From positions 2,657,501-2,721,500 of the forward strand of contig NZ_UFUW01000001.1 of NCBI RefSeq assembly GCF_900460955.1: a stretch of DNA of 64,000 nt, written 5' to 3'. Under the pieces are notes generated by a model, which ran no database searches, had not been told where the DNA came from, and saw only the letters and a program-made list of their open reading frames with translations. Positions 19,502-28,144 of the stretch are shown here, one piece after another. Made by a program: the position numbers and the translations under genes. The stretch is from Cardiobacterium valvarum (GTDB lineage: Bacteria > Pseudomonadota > Gammaproteobacteria > Cardiobacteriales > Cardiobacteriaceae). Positions within the stretch are counted from its first letter, which is position 1. Each line of letters starts with the position of its first letter.

Positions 19502-20601
19502 GCGTCCTCCTCCCCCAAGTAGCGAAAGCCCTGCACCGCACGGAAATGACCGCCGAAGCCTGACCCTTTCCCCGATTTGCGCAGGGTGTCGCGTGACCGG
19601 CCCTTGTTGCTGCCGTAAAGCGTGCCAGAGACTTGCGTCCAGCGCGCGTCGCGGCGCAATGCGGCGGCAAGACCGGGGTGACTGGTGTGGAAAAGCGTGC
19701 GCAGCGGCAGACCGTAGCGGTTTTGTCCGGCCAGCCACAGCGCGCAGCAACCATTGAGGAAGCGCATTCCTACACCGGCTCCCTGCCACTCCGGCATCAC
19801 AACCAAGCGGCAAGCGCGCGCCTCGGTCAGCCCCGGTCGGGTGGAAAAGGCGATGTGTGCCACGGGCTGGCCGTCCACCAGCCCCATGTAGTGAGTGGCC
19901 GCTATCATCGGCGGCAGGTCTAGATAGTGATGCGGTGCAAACAGGGCCCAGTCGGCTTGGCGGCATTGGTATATCTCCAGGTCGATTGTGGGGCGTCGCC
20001 TGGGCCACCCCCATTGATAGGTGCCGCTGGCAGTGTCGAACACCCAATCAGGCGTAAGCCAGTCAAGGATGTCGTAGTGGCAGGATAGCAGCACTGCCTG
20101 CGGTCGTGACGGCAGGCGGCGCCAGCTCTTGGCAAAGGCACCGGCGCCAATTTGCGCGATTTGCCGGTCCACGACTGAGGAAAACTCGTCAATTACCACC
20201 AATGGTGGCGCCTCGCAGATGACGCGGGCAAGGTTAGCGCGGAATTGTTCCCCATTGGAGAGTGCGGCGTAAGGTCGCAGCCACGCGGGCACCGTACCCA
20301 AACCAACGGAGGCCAGCGCCGCCGTGACGTCATCAAAGCTGCCGTCCGGTGCGATAGCGTCAACAATGGGACGGTCACGCGGCCAGGCGGGAGCGTAGAG
20401 CGCACCCAGGCGTCTGCCGATGCTGGTTTTGCCAGTGCCGGAAGGCCCGACGATGACGCCGATTTGCCACGGCCGCGCATCAAGCGGCAGGTCGGCGTCA
20501 ATGTAAACGTCCGCGCCGCTGTCCACGTTAAAGAGGGATTTAACCCGCGCCGCGCGGTAGGAGTTGAAGTCGGCGCAGCGGTGATGGATGCTGACCCTCA
20601 T
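19489..20601 (-). CDS. ABC-type ATPase fused to GNAT acyltransferase (Mom-like)
   Basis: 370 residues. Residues ~45-200 are an ABC ATPase: Walker A GPSGTGKT (52-59), an LSNGEQF signature (114-120), Walker B LVVIDEF (134-140) and a switch histidine in LLSCHYD (~175). Residues ~205-360 are a GNAT fold with the acyl-CoA loop WQGAGVG (272-278). Mu Mom, a GNAT-fold enzyme that makes N6-carbamoylmethyl-adenine in phage DNA, is encoded at the same place behind com. There are no membrane segments, so it is not a transporter. The start overlaps the previous stop (ATGA). Confidence 0.78.
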   Translation of the reverse strand: MRVSIHHRCADFNSYRAARVKSLFNVDSGADVYIDADLPLDARPWQIGVIVGPSGTGKTSIGRRLGALYAPAWPRDRPIVDAIAPDGSFDDVTAALASVGLGTVPAWLRPYAALSNGEQFRANLARVICEAPPLVVIDEFSSVVDRQIAQIGAGAFAKSWRRLPSRPQAVLLSCHYDILDWLTPDWVFDTASGTYQWGWPRRRPTIDLEIYQCRQADWALFAPHHYLDLPPMIAATHYMGLVDGQPVAHIAFSTRPGLTEARACRLVVMPEWQGAGVGMRFLNGCCALWLAGQNRYGLPLRTLFHTSHPGLAAALRRDARWTQVSGTLYGSNKGRSRDTLRKSGKGSGFGGHFRAVQGFRYLGEEDACTS

Positions 20602-20735
20602 ACACACACCACCTTGACCTTGAGACCCAGCGCAGTGAGCTGTTTGTACAGCGCCTGTTGATGTGCCTCGTCCTTGCAGCGAACGATAACGCCGTATTGT
20701 GGCCGGTATTTATAGCCGTTTTTGCCGTATTGCAT
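20598..20735 (-). CDS. 45-residue protein translationally coupled to Com and the ATPase/GNAT gene
   Basis: Starts MQYGKNGYKYRPQYGVIV, ends LGLKVKVVCV; strongly charged, a compact alpha/beta pattern. GGAG lies 6 bases before the ATG. Its 5' end lies inside com (26 bases shared) and its stop overlaps the next start (ATGA), so the three genes form one coupled unit. In Mu, com overlaps mom and Com opens a hairpin over the mom start; this is the gene in that position here. Function unknown. The open frame extends upstream without RBS support. Confidence 0.6.
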   Translation of the reverse strand: MQYGKNGYKYRPQYGVIVRCKDEAHQQALYKQLTALGLKVKVVCV

Positions 20736-20895
20736 AAGCATCTCCGTGTAGATGCTCGCGGCATTCTTGATTGTTAAAGACCGCCACACGCTTGCAGCGC
20801 GGGCATTTGATTTCGAGCTGGCCACGCAGGTTGTGGCTTTGCGCGAGCAGTTTGTGACAGACGCAGCAACGGTGTTGCGTCGTGTATTTGTGCAT
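20710..20895 (-). CDS. com: Com-like zinc-binding translational regulator
   Basis: 61 residues with two Cys pairs: C10/C13 (CCVCHKLL) and C31/C34 in LEIKCPRCKR, the Com signature. Mu Com is a zinc-finger RNA-binding protein that allows translation of the overlapping mom message, and methylation-dependent transcription controls both. Its presence at the phage right end is the main argument that the following genes modify DNA. Confidence 0.88.
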   Translation of the reverse strand: MHKYTTQHRCCVCHKLLAQSHNLRGQLEIKCPRCKRVAVFNNQECREHLHGDAYAIRQKRL

Positions 20896-21011
20896 AACAG
20901 ATCCTTTTGGGTAAGATTCTGCTGCCTCTAGAGGTGGCAGCTTTGGCTTGCAGGGTCTGTCTGCGAGCTGGCGCGTGCCGTGTTAGCGCACGGCGCGCGT
21001 CGCTGTCTTTG
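20896..21011 (-). promoter_or_regulatory. Leader upstream of com with inverted repeat
   Basis: The stretch holds GCTGCC/GGCAGC arms around TCTAGA (near 20921-20943). In Mu this interval contains the Dam/OxyR-regulated mom promoter. No cluster of GATC sites is visible here (only AGATCC near 20890), so control may differ. Confidence 0.35.
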
Positions 21012-21479
21012 TCAGTGATGTTTAACCGCCTCGGCCAGCTGGCCGGGCGTCCATTGGCGTTTGCCGTCGTAACCGAGAGCGGCAGCGCACCACTCCGAGC
21101 AATACCAGCGCGAATGCGCCGGCGGGAGAAAAGGCAGGATGAAGCGCAGGATGCCGATGTAGTCATAACGCCGTCCCTCCGTCTCACGAAATAGCGTCAG
21201 CAGCCGTCCGTAATCTAGCGTGAGCGGCAGTAAATCCCAATGCTCGCCGTCCAACACCATCTGCTTGCAGCGCACGCCACCGTCGGCAGCAAAGCTGCTG
21301 TAACACTCGAACACCCCCGATAGTCCTCTGACCGGCACGGCAATCTCGCAGTGCGAGTAGGGACTACGGGTAAACACGCGGATGAGCCAGTCACTGGCGT
21401 AGCGCCAGCGCACCCGCCACGCGGCATCACGCGGTGGCCGGTATTTATAGCAGGCGAGATAAGCGGTAACGGTACTCAC
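21012..21479 (-). CDS. NlpC/P60-superfamily (permuted, YiiX-like) phage protein
   Basis: 155 residues. The catalytic His lies in SPYSHCEIAV (H43) and the Cys in RWYCSEWCAAAL (C127); the His-before-Cys order is that of permuted papain-like amidases. Such proteins are common near tail fibre genes of phages and may cleave cell-wall peptides or lipids at entry. A 4-base overlap with the upstream gene indicates co-translation. Substrate unknown. Confidence 0.68.
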   Translation of the reverse strand: MSTVTAYLACYKYRPPRDAAWRVRWRYASDWLIRVFTRSPYSHCEIAVPVRGLSGVFECYSSFAADGGVRCKQMVLDGEHWDLLPLTLDYGRLLTLFRETEGRRYDYIGILRFILPFLPPAHSRWYCSEWCAAALGYDGKRQWTPGQLAEAVKHH

Positions 21480-21736
21480 GCGACCTCCGACAGTGCGGCA
21501 AGCAGTTCGGCAAACGTGGGGTATTCGCCGATGACACAGCCGCGCGCGTCGTCAATACCGAAGCCGTCCCCTGCCCCGTCTGATTTTTTCCAGACGCGGA
21601 CGGCAGCGACGTCCAGCCCTCGATCCATGTATGCGGCGAAGAGCATGACGTCTTGGTGAATGGAAAACTCGACGCTGTCGGCATCGGCAAAATGCTCAAG
21701 AAGCGGCTTGATGTACTGGGCAAAATATCCGTTCAC
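21476..21736 (-). CDS. Small phage protein of unknown function
   Basis: 86 residues, acidic, starting MNGYFAQYIKPLLEHFADADSV. No motif recognised. It is flanked by 4-base overlaps with the tail fibre assembly gene and the NlpC-like gene, so it is part of the late fibre transcript. Confidence 0.65.
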   Translation of the reverse strand: MNGYFAQYIKPLLEHFADADSVEFSIHQDVMLFAAYMDRGLDVAAVRVWKKSDGAGDGFGIDDARGCVIGEYPTFAELLAALSEVA

Positions 21737-22371
21737 TGATTGAACTCCGGCGCGGTAAATTGCACCTCAATCGCCTCCACTGCCGCTACATCGGCGCAGG
21801 CCGCGACAGCGTCCTCGAGTGCCTGCCGTTGTCCGGCAATAGTGGCAGTCAGGGTGGTATAGGCGCGGCTCTTGCTGAGGGCTTTTTGCCGCAGTAAATC
21901 AAGCGGCACACCACGCGCGGCAGCAATCCCAGCGAGGAGCGGCGTCTCCGCGTTGTTATCCGCCGCCCAGGCCTCGGCCTCACGCGCCTGTTGCGCCCAG
22001 CTCTCCTGCTCAAAGGCGGGAATGCCCGTAAGCCCCGCCGCTGTGTTGATAAAGTCCTGCGCGGCGGTGGCGATGGCGTGCAGCTTGTTCTCTTTGGCTT
22101 GCGCGAGGAGTGCCGCCTGTGCCTGTACGTCCGCCTGCCAGCCCTTTTGCCGGTCGAAGACCATGCCGGGTGCGGGCGCGGGACCGCTCACGCACAATTG
22201 CCCCTTGTCGTTAAGCCATACCTCGCCACCGTTAGTAATGCTGGCGCAGATGGCGTCAATACCGGCCTGCGAGGTAATACGTACCCAGCCGTCGCCGCTG
22301 GTGGTGAGGTTGCCCGCATCATCGCGGACGAGATCGGCAAAATAGTGATCACGCAAATGAAACTGGCGCAT
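21733..22371 (-). CDS. Tail fibre assembly protein
   Basis: 212 residues. The N-terminus has a repeating short-strand pattern (RQFHLRDHYFADLVRDDAG, WLNDKGQLCVSGPAPAPG). The C-terminal half is helical, Ala/Gln rich, ending in EAIEVQFTAPEFNQ. This resembles the tail-fibre-assembly/DUF4376-type chaperones placed directly after fibre genes in Mu-like phages. They help trimerise the fibre. Confidence 0.65.
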   Translation of the reverse strand: MRQFHLRDHYFADLVRDDAGNLTTSGDGWVRITSQAGIDAICASITNGGEVWLNDKGQLCVSGPAPAPGMVFDRQKGWQADVQAQAALLAQAKENKLHAIATAAQDFINTAAGLTGIPAFEQESWAQQAREAEAWAADNNAETPLLAGIAAARGVPLDLLRQKALSKSRAYTTLTATIAGQRQALEDAVAACADVAAVEAIEVQFTAPEFNQ

Positions 22372-22380
22372 GTGTCCTCC

Positions 22381-23208
22381 TTACTTGTGATAGCCGATGC
22401 AGATGAAATGACAGGTCATCGCCGCCGGGGTATAGACAGAAATGCCGCTCTGCCCATTGGCCGACGCCCCGATGGCAAACTTGCCGCTGCCGACATCGCA
22501 GCCGATGGGCACAAAATACCCTGTGAACGATTCTGGCAACTGAATCAGACTCTGGCCGCTTGCGGTGTTGACAGTCATGGTGATAATTTTCAGGCCGGAA
22601 GCGGCGTGATAAAACACCTGCGCTCCCCGGTGGTGAGACGGGTACGAATTCCAGGTCCAGCGCGCTTCGTTTTTCTTGGCGAAGTAATCGTGCAACCAGC
22701 CGCCATAGGGCTGTAGCCAAAGCCCCGCGTTGTTGGCGCGCATAAGGGGGCCGACCAGGCCGGCCGAGTCGGCATTGGCGACATAGAAATCGCTGCCTTG
22801 ACCGTCTGCGGTATAGCCCAGCCAGCCGCGTTGTTTATCGCCAAGCCACACATCAACACCAACGGCCGTATTGGTGGTCGTACCTTCGTTTTGTAATTTC
22901 AGCGCGGCGAAGCGTTGCCCCGGATTCGTGCTCTTGACGGTCAGGGCGCCCGTCATCGTGTCGCCCGTCTTGCTCACCTTACCGTTGGCGTTTTGATTGG
23001 CCCCGCCGACGGCGCTGGCGACAATCTTGTTGACGGCTTTGAGCAGCTGCCCGTTGTCATTGTCATTAAGCGTCATCTCCGCCGCCTCAATCGGTGCAAC
23101 AAGCTCGCCCTGCACCGCGTTGAGCCATTCGGCGGTGACGACCGTGCCTAACTCTTGCCGACCGTCGCCGTTATGAAACGTCTGGTCGGCACTCTTGATT
23201 TTTTGCAT
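22381..23208 (-). CDS. Tail fibre protein
   Basis: 275 residues. The N-terminus (FHNGDGRQELGTVVTAEWLNAVQGELVAPIEAA) is the baseplate-attachment region seen in Mu-like phage fibres. The middle KTGDTMTGALTVKSTNPG is a collar/repeat motif of tail fibres. The C-terminus is the receptor-binding part. It is short compared with Mu gpS and there is only one fibre gene, with no invertible alternative. Confidence 0.82.
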   Translation of the reverse strand: MQKIKSADQTFHNGDGRQELGTVVTAEWLNAVQGELVAPIEAAEMTLNDNDNGQLLKAVNKIVASAVGGANQNANGKVSKTGDTMTGALTVKSTNPGQRFAALKLQNEGTTTNTAVGVDVWLGDKQRGWLGYTADGQGSDFYVANADSAGLVGPLMRANNAGLWLQPYGGWLHDYFAKKNEARWTWNSYPSHHRGAQVFYHAASGLKIITMTVNTASGQSLIQLPESFTGYFVPIGCDVGSGKFAIGASANGQSGISVYTPAAMTCHFICIGYHK

Positions 23209-23211
23209 AGC

Positions 23212-23763
23212 TTAATCCTCGTACTGAAAAATCGCCGTCGTCCACGCCGGTTTGAGCTCTTGAAAAATATCCTCAATCTGCGGCGTGCCGTACTCGGAGA
23301 GGCGGTCGCCCGCACGCGAGACCCCGGCGCGGAAACGGGTACGGCGTACCGCCTGCCCGGAAACGCGGATGACCCACGTCCACACCGCATCCTCGCCGTT
23401 GAGACGCTCACCAGCGCGCCCAACGCCCGCGCGGAAGCTATCCAGCTCCTGAATGTCCACCGAAAAACCCTGCGCGGCGGCCAGGCGCTTGAAATAAGCG
23501 ATGCTGAGACCACCGGTGGCATTGAGACGGGCGAGGACGGTGGCGGCGCGCAGCTGCATATTGCCGGCGGGAGCAATCCCCAGCACTGCCTCCCAGCGCG
23601 CCAAAAAATCATTATCAGCGCGGGCAAAGGGAGCCAAAGCCAGCGCACCGGCGCGGCTCTCGATGCGGGTAAACGCTGCTGCTGCCGGCGCAAAGACGGC
23701 GGCCGCCTGCGGCTGATAGCTGACCGGCGGCAGCAGGGCGGCAAGCAGGTCGTGGTAATCCAT
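23212..23763 (-). CDS. Mu gp48-like baseplate protein (YmfQ/DUF2313)
   Basis: 183 residues. It starts MDYHDLLAALLPPVSYQP and contains FARADNDFLARWEAVLGIAP and ATGGLSIAYFKRLAAAQGFSVDI, the DUF2313 pattern. A region with two RAGVGRAGERL/RAGVSRAGDRL echoes is visible (~110-150). It connects baseplate wedge and tail tip. Start and upstream stop share bases (TGATG). Confidence 0.85.
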   Translation of the reverse strand: MDYHDLLAALLPPVSYQPQAAAVFAPAAAAFTRIESRAGALALAPFARADNDFLARWEAVLGIAPAGNMQLRAATVLARLNATGGLSIAYFKRLAAAQGFSVDIQELDSFRAGVGRAGERLNGEDAVWTWVIRVSGQAVRRTRFRAGVSRAGDRLSEYGTPQIEDIFQELKPAWTTAIFQYED

Positions 23764-24824
23764 CACATATCCCCGATTTGCAGCTGTCCGAGGCGCAGCC
23801 ACGGCACGGCACTGGCGGTCACGGTGGCGCTGACATTGGCGGCGGGAGCGACAACGGCGCGGTCACGCACCCCGGCAACACCAGAGATGACGGCCTCCAG
23901 CTGGGAGCGCACCACGTCCTCGCCGGGGCGCAAGCCCGCAAAATAGCCCCGGACGGCGGTGGTCACCGCTGCGTGTACCGTGGCGCGGTCGCTGCCCGCC
24001 ACGAGGGCGAGGCGCAGCGACACATCCACCGTTTGCACCGTTGGCGCGAGGGCCAGAAAGCCGTTTTTGCGCGTCACCGGGCGGCGCTCGTCTACATAGG
24101 CCTGCACAGCGGCCAGCGTCTGCGCCGAGGGTAGTCCCTCAGCACCCAAAATCACCGCGTCCACGAAGCCGTTGCCCCGCCGCAGCGGGAAAATCATCGC
24201 ATCCGCCACCCCCTCGACCTCCAAGCACCAGCGACGAAAATCGCGGGCATTGCCGCCTGCCGGTGGATAGCGGAGACGGTCGAGATAACGTGCCAGCAAT
24301 GCGGTGTCATCCTCAGCATCACTACCGCCCTGCATGGCGCCGACCGTAACCGCTGCCTCAACGCCGGACGATGGCGATACCAGTCGTCCCTCACCACCCC
24401 GCTCGCTGTTGCCGGCAATACCGGGACGGACGGCATGCGCCAGCACCGTGGCGCTGCCACCGCTGATAGTGACGGCGCTGTCGGTTTGATAGCGCACCTC
24501 GCCCAGCGTAAATGTGGTAGCGGCAGGGATGACGCTGCCATCACGACCGCGCAGGGTGACAGAACCGCCGGCGGCGGCCGCCGCCTTGCGGTAGATGCCG
24601 TACTGCGCGGCGTGCATCTCCAAATAATCACTGTCGGCGGTGTCCGCAAACGCCTGTTTGAGTAACCATGCCTGATGCTGGTACAGCCCCTCGGCAACGG
24701 CGGCAAAGGCACTGGCGCGAACAAAATTGTCGCTGCCGGCGTGGGTGTGTGCGGTACTGTCCTGATTGGCGAGGTCGCGCAAATAGGCGTCGCGCACCTC
24801 CACAAAATTTTTCGCGATACTCAT
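23763..24824 (-). CDS. Baseplate J-like protein (Mu gp47)
   Basis: 353 residues. Typical Baseplate_J blocks: AWLLKQAFADTADSDYLEMHAAQYGI, VRPGIAGNSERGG and PAGGNARDFRRWCLEVEGVADAMIFPLRRGNG. It forms the baseplate wedge. A 4-base overlap with the upstream W gene. Confidence 0.92.
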   Translation of the reverse strand: MSIAKNFVEVRDAYLRDLANQDSTAHTHAGSDNFVRASAFAAVAEGLYQHQAWLLKQAFADTADSDYLEMHAAQYGIYRKAAAAAGGSVTLRGRDGSVIPAATTFTLGEVRYQTDSAVTISGGSATVLAHAVRPGIAGNSERGGEGRLVSPSSGVEAAVTVGAMQGGSDAEDDTALLARYLDRLRYPPAGGNARDFRRWCLEVEGVADAMIFPLRRGNGFVDAVILGAEGLPSAQTLAAVQAYVDERRPVTRKNGFLALAPTVQTVDVSLRLALVAGSDRATVHAAVTTAVRGYFAGLRPGEDVVRSQLEAVISGVAGVRDRAVVAPAANVSATVTASAVPWLRLGQLQIGDM

Positions 24825-25171
24825 AAGACCACCCGCAGATTGAGATGGGTGACAACGCCACCGTTATCCTCCGCCGCAATCGCGAGCAGCAGCCAGCCAC
24901 GCGCGGGGCGGCTGACCGCAACTGCGATACGGCGCGCCCGCCCGCCCTTGATGACGGGGTCCAAGGCCTGCTCGGCATATTGCCGTGCCAGCACCATCAC
25001 GCGCGGCAGGTCTTTCTCGCGCTGCAACTCGTGCAGGCGTGAGCCCAAAGACGGGTCGGCCCACCACGAGCCCAGCGGTGTGAGCAGGCGGATGTAGATT
25101 TCGTTGCTGATGTCGGCGCAGCGGGCATTCGTGATATAGCTGCCGGTGCGCGGATTGAGTTTGGCGTCCAT
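24821..25171 (-). CDS. GPW/gp25-like baseplate wedge protein (Mu gp46, W)
   Basis: 116 residues. The pattern DISNEIYIRLLTPLGSWWADPSLGSRLHEL is diagnostic for the gp25/W family, which initiates sheath polymerisation. The ATG at 25171 is used; a GTG 11 codons upstream is possible and would shrink the 46-base gap to the preceding gene. Confidence 0.9.
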   Translation of the reverse strand: MDAKLNPRTGSYITNARCADISNEIYIRLLTPLGSWWADPSLGSRLHELQREKDLPRVMVLARQYAEQALDPVIKGGRARRIAVAVSRPARGWLLLAIAAEDNGGVVTHLNLRVVL

Positions 25172-25217
25172 TGCGCCATTATCGGCGGACGTGGCGCGCG
25201 CCACTGTCCGGCAGAGG

Positions 25218-25709
25218 TCAGTGAGGCGGCTGGGTGTTGTCGCTGCCGCCCTTGACGCCGCCGTGGGTGTGATGCACCAGCGACACACCGGAGGCGGTTA
25301 CATCACCGCCGACCTCCACATCGCCGCTGATTTTGACTGTCTGCGCGGTAATCTCGACCACATTGCCCTCACGCAGCACGATGGTGCTGCCGTGCGCGCT
25401 GTATAGCGCCACCTCGCCGCTTTTGAGGCCTATTACCCGTGCGCCGCCGCCAGCGACGGCGATCACCACACCATGACTGGTTGCGCCACCCAGCGGCAGG
25501 ACAAAACAATCGCAACCGGCGGGCGGATTGGCGGTCAATCCCCACGGCTCGCCGTGCTCCAGCGCCTGCACCGTCTCGCCGGCCAACCCCTCAATCTGGA
25601 TGCGCTGCACTGCCGCGCCGCTCTCCACCTGCGCCACCGCACCGCGAAAAGCACGGCGCACACTGTCCAGGGCGCGCCGGATGCGACTGTCCACCTGTTT
25701 GCTGTCCAT
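25218..25709 (-). CDS. Baseplate assembly/spike protein V-like (Mu gp45)
   Basis: 163 residues. The N-terminal helix is followed by an OB-like domain (GLTANPPAGCDCFVLPLGGATSHGVV) and a beta-helical C-terminus with ITAQTVKISGDVEVGGDVTA, ending VHHTHGGVKGGSDNTQPPH. The HTHGG tail is the metal-binding tip of phage membrane-piercing spikes. It begins at 25709 after the P gene. Confidence 0.9.
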   Translation of the reverse strand: MDSKQVDSRIRRALDSVRRAFRGAVAQVESGAAVQRIQIEGLAGETVQALEHGEPWGLTANPPAGCDCFVLPLGGATSHGVVIAVAGGGARVIGLKSGEVALYSAHGSTIVLREGNVVEITAQTVKISGDVEVGGDVTASGVSLVHHTHGGVKGGSDNTQPPH

Positions 25710-25731
25710 ATAACCCCCGTTTAACTCTGCC

Positions 25732-26829
25732 TTAAATGACCTGCAAGGCCTCGTTAGCCTTCTTCTTGTGCCGTTTTTTCTTGCGGCCGCTACCGTCTTT
25801 TTTGCTCTTGGGCGGATTGGCATCCAGCACCCAGGCGCCGTCCTCTTTGAGACGCAACTCGGTGACGGTGGGCTGATTGCGCCCGCCGCGCAGGGTGCGC
25901 CCCATCAGAAAATAGATGCCGTCGATGCCGTCCGGCTCGGACACTAGCCGCAAGCGCTGCCCGGGTGTCCATAAGGTGCCGTCATCGGTGCGGTGTCCCT
26001 GCACCGTCGCGGTGATGGACAACCCCGCCAGACGGCTGTCGGCAAGCAGCTTGCGCGCACGCCGCTCCGCCTGTGCCTGACTATCCACCTCGCCGTCTAC
26101 CACCACCAGCGGGCGGTGATTGCTCACCTCGCTGTCGCGCGCCACTGCCTTGATGGCACGTGCGCCCTTGTGGCTCTGCCCCAGCACCGTAATCTCGGAG
26201 TAGCGGGCGCTGATGTCGCGCTGGATGTTGAGGGTAAGGACATTGTTGTTGCGTCCGTCGCGGCGCAGCAGCAGATCGGCAACCGGCGGCGTGCTGTAAT
26301 CGGGGCCGCCAATGACCAGCGTGCCGTCCGGGGTAAACCACGGCCACACGCCATTAGCCTCGGCGTAAGCGGTGAGGGCGTCCCAGGCGCGCTGTCCGGG
26401 CTCAATTTGCACCTTGCTCTTTTTGCCGGCGGATTCAGCCGCGATGCGGATGTTGCTGATACCCAGCGGCTTGACGATGCGTTCGGCAATCGCCGCCACG
26501 TCCATATCAAGGGCGTCAAAAAGCGGGCAAGAGCAGTCGAGCAGCACCGCCGCGCCGTCGCGGCCTTGTAGCGTCAGCTGCTTGCCGTCTTTGGCGGTCT
26601 CGGTGTTGACCTGGTCAATCTGGCCGGTGAGCACCACATCATCGCCGACACGTACCGTTACAGCCGCGCCCGGCACCACCACCTCCGGAATCCCCTCTGC
26701 CGGAAACGCCAGGCTGACGCGAAAATCATCGGCGGGGACAAGCAGGTCGGAGTCAATCTCGTAGTCCGTCCAGCCGTCGTGTGCCTTGCCGCCGATGGCG
26801 AGGCTGACCCGCTCATCGCGCATAGGCAT
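25732..26829 (-). CDS. Baseplate hub protein P (Mu gp44)
   Basis: 365 residues. It belongs to the gpP/gpD-like hub family: an N-terminal beta domain (VSLAIGGKAHDGWTDYEIDSDLL), GQIDQVNTETAKDGKQLTLQGRD, AYAEANGVWPWFTPDGTLVIG and a very basic C-terminus (KSKKDGSGRKKKRHKKK). GGAGG lies 6 bases upstream of the ATG at 26829; its start overlaps the N gene end. Confidence 0.88.
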   Translation of the reverse strand: MPMRDERVSLAIGGKAHDGWTDYEIDSDLLVPADDFRVSLAFPAEGIPEVVVPGAAVTVRVGDDVVLTGQIDQVNTETAKDGKQLTLQGRDGAAVLLDCSCPLFDALDMDVAAIAERIVKPLGISNIRIAAESAGKKSKVQIEPGQRAWDALTAYAEANGVWPWFTPDGTLVIGGPDYSTPPVADLLLRRDGRNNNVLTLNIQRDISARYSEITVLGQSHKGARAIKAVARDSEVSNHRPLVVVDGEVDSQAQAERRARKLLADSRLAGLSITATVQGHRTDDGTLWTPGQRLRLVSEPDGIDGIYFLMGRTLRGGRNQPTVTELRLKEDGAWVLDANPPKSKKDGSGRKKKRHKKKANEALQVI

Positions 26830-28135
26830 ACAGCACCTCCCCGCGTAGCACAAAGCAGGGCAAACGCAGCTGCGGATTGAGGCGCAGCAACTCGCCGGCG
26901 CGGCGGTAATCGCCGTACCAGCGGTGTGCCAGCAGGTGCAGATTGCCGTCGGCCTCGACGCGGCGGCGGATCAGCGGCGGACGCAGGACAATCACCGCCA
27001 ATGCCTGCCGCTGCACCTGTTGCGCCATCGTGCGCAGGGCATCGGCGAGTGCGGCGGTGGCGGCGAGATAATCTGCCTGCGGGCGCCAGCGGTCGTCATA
27101 CACCTCAATGCTGTCATTGCCGGCGAGGATGGCCGCGAGACGCCGCTGCATCTCCATTTGCTGCCCCTCCGGCAAGACGGCGGTGAGTGCCTGCCCGCGT
27201 GCCACGGTGAGACTGCGTTGCAGGCGCTCGCGGGTGGCGGCGGCAATCTGCGCCACCTCGGCGGGAGTCATCTGTGGCGACTGCGCTTCAACGGCGAGGC
27301 GGTCGGCTGCCTCGGCGGCCAGCTCGCAATGCGCAATCAGCGCCACGGCGGCGGTAACAGCCACTGTCGCAGCCGCATCCAGCCGTGCCTCATCGGTGGC
27401 GAGCAGGGACGGCACGGTCTGCACGGCGCTGTCGGTGCTGCGTAACACCGCCTGCCAACCGCTGATGCCATTGTCCTTGTCGTGGCGGGCAAAGAGTAGG
27501 CCGACCACGGCGCGTGTCTCGTCGAAAAAATGACGCGGACTGCGAGCGAGGTCAACCGCACCCTGCCACAACGCACCTGCCTGCTGCGCTAGCGTGACCA
27601 GCACATGATTGACGGCGCGGGTGAGCGCCTGCACCCGGCCTCGCACCGTATCCAGTCGTGCCAGCGCCTCGGTAAACGCCTGCAAACCCGCAAACTGCGC
27701 CAGCTCTGCCAGCGCGTCGAGCCCGTCGGCCAGAGCCTCCGGCAGCTCGCGGTCAAAAAACGGCGCGGCAGCGGTCGCCGGGCGGAAGGTCATCGTCACC
27801 TCGCAGCCGTCGGGACGGTCGGGGTCATGGCTTACGCTGTAACTCTCTACCACGCAATCCGGCACACTGCCGTACACCGGATGCACCAGCTCGCCCGCGC
27901 CGCGTTCGCGCAGCACATTGAGCAACGTTTGCAGGCGGCGCTCATAATCGTCGCCCCATAGCAATGCGGTGAGGCGGATGGAGAGACCGACTGCGCCCAT
28001 GTCCTCAATATCACTGCCTGCCACATAAGGATAGGCGTGCTCGTTGAGGGCGTGGCCGCCGTCGAGATTGTCACCCGTCACGTCAAAACGCACCCCCTTG
28101 TAGGAGGCATCCAGCAAAGTGTCGCGCCAGCTCAT
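26813..28135 (-). CDS. DNA circularisation/tail protein N (Mu gp43)
   Basis: 440 residues. The N-terminus WRDTLLDASYKGVRFDV, GHALNEHAYPYVAGSDIEDMG and LVHPVYGSVPDCVVESYSV is the conserved DNA_circ_N block. The C-terminus has a LysM-like tail-hub region (LAHRWYGDYRRAGELLRLNPQLRLP). A structural tail component despite the historical name. Confidence 0.92.
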   Translation of the reverse strand: MSWRDTLLDASYKGVRFDVTGDNLDGGHALNEHAYPYVAGSDIEDMGAVGLSIRLTALLWGDDYERRLQTLLNVLRERGAGELVHPVYGSVPDCVVESYSVSHDPDRPDGCEVTMTFRPATAAAPFFDRELPEALADGLDALAELAQFAGLQAFTEALARLDTVRGRVQALTRAVNHVLVTLAQQAGALWQGAVDLARSPRHFFDETRAVVGLLFARHDKDNGISGWQAVLRSTDSAVQTVPSLLATDEARLDAAATVAVTAAVALIAHCELAAEAADRLAVEAQSPQMTPAEVAQIAAATRERLQRSLTVARGQALTAVLPEGQQMEMQRRLAAILAGNDSIEVYDDRWRPQADYLAATAALADALRTMAQQVQRQALAVIVLRPPLIRRRVEADGNLHLLAHRWYGDYRRAGELLRLNPQLRLPCFVLRGEVLYAYAR

Positions 28136-28144
28136 GCTTGCTCC

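Noticed and set aside
21733-23208. Invertible tail fibre segment as in Mu (Gin/gix)
   Set aside because: Only one fibre and one assembly gene are present, no inverted copies and no serine recombinase gene.
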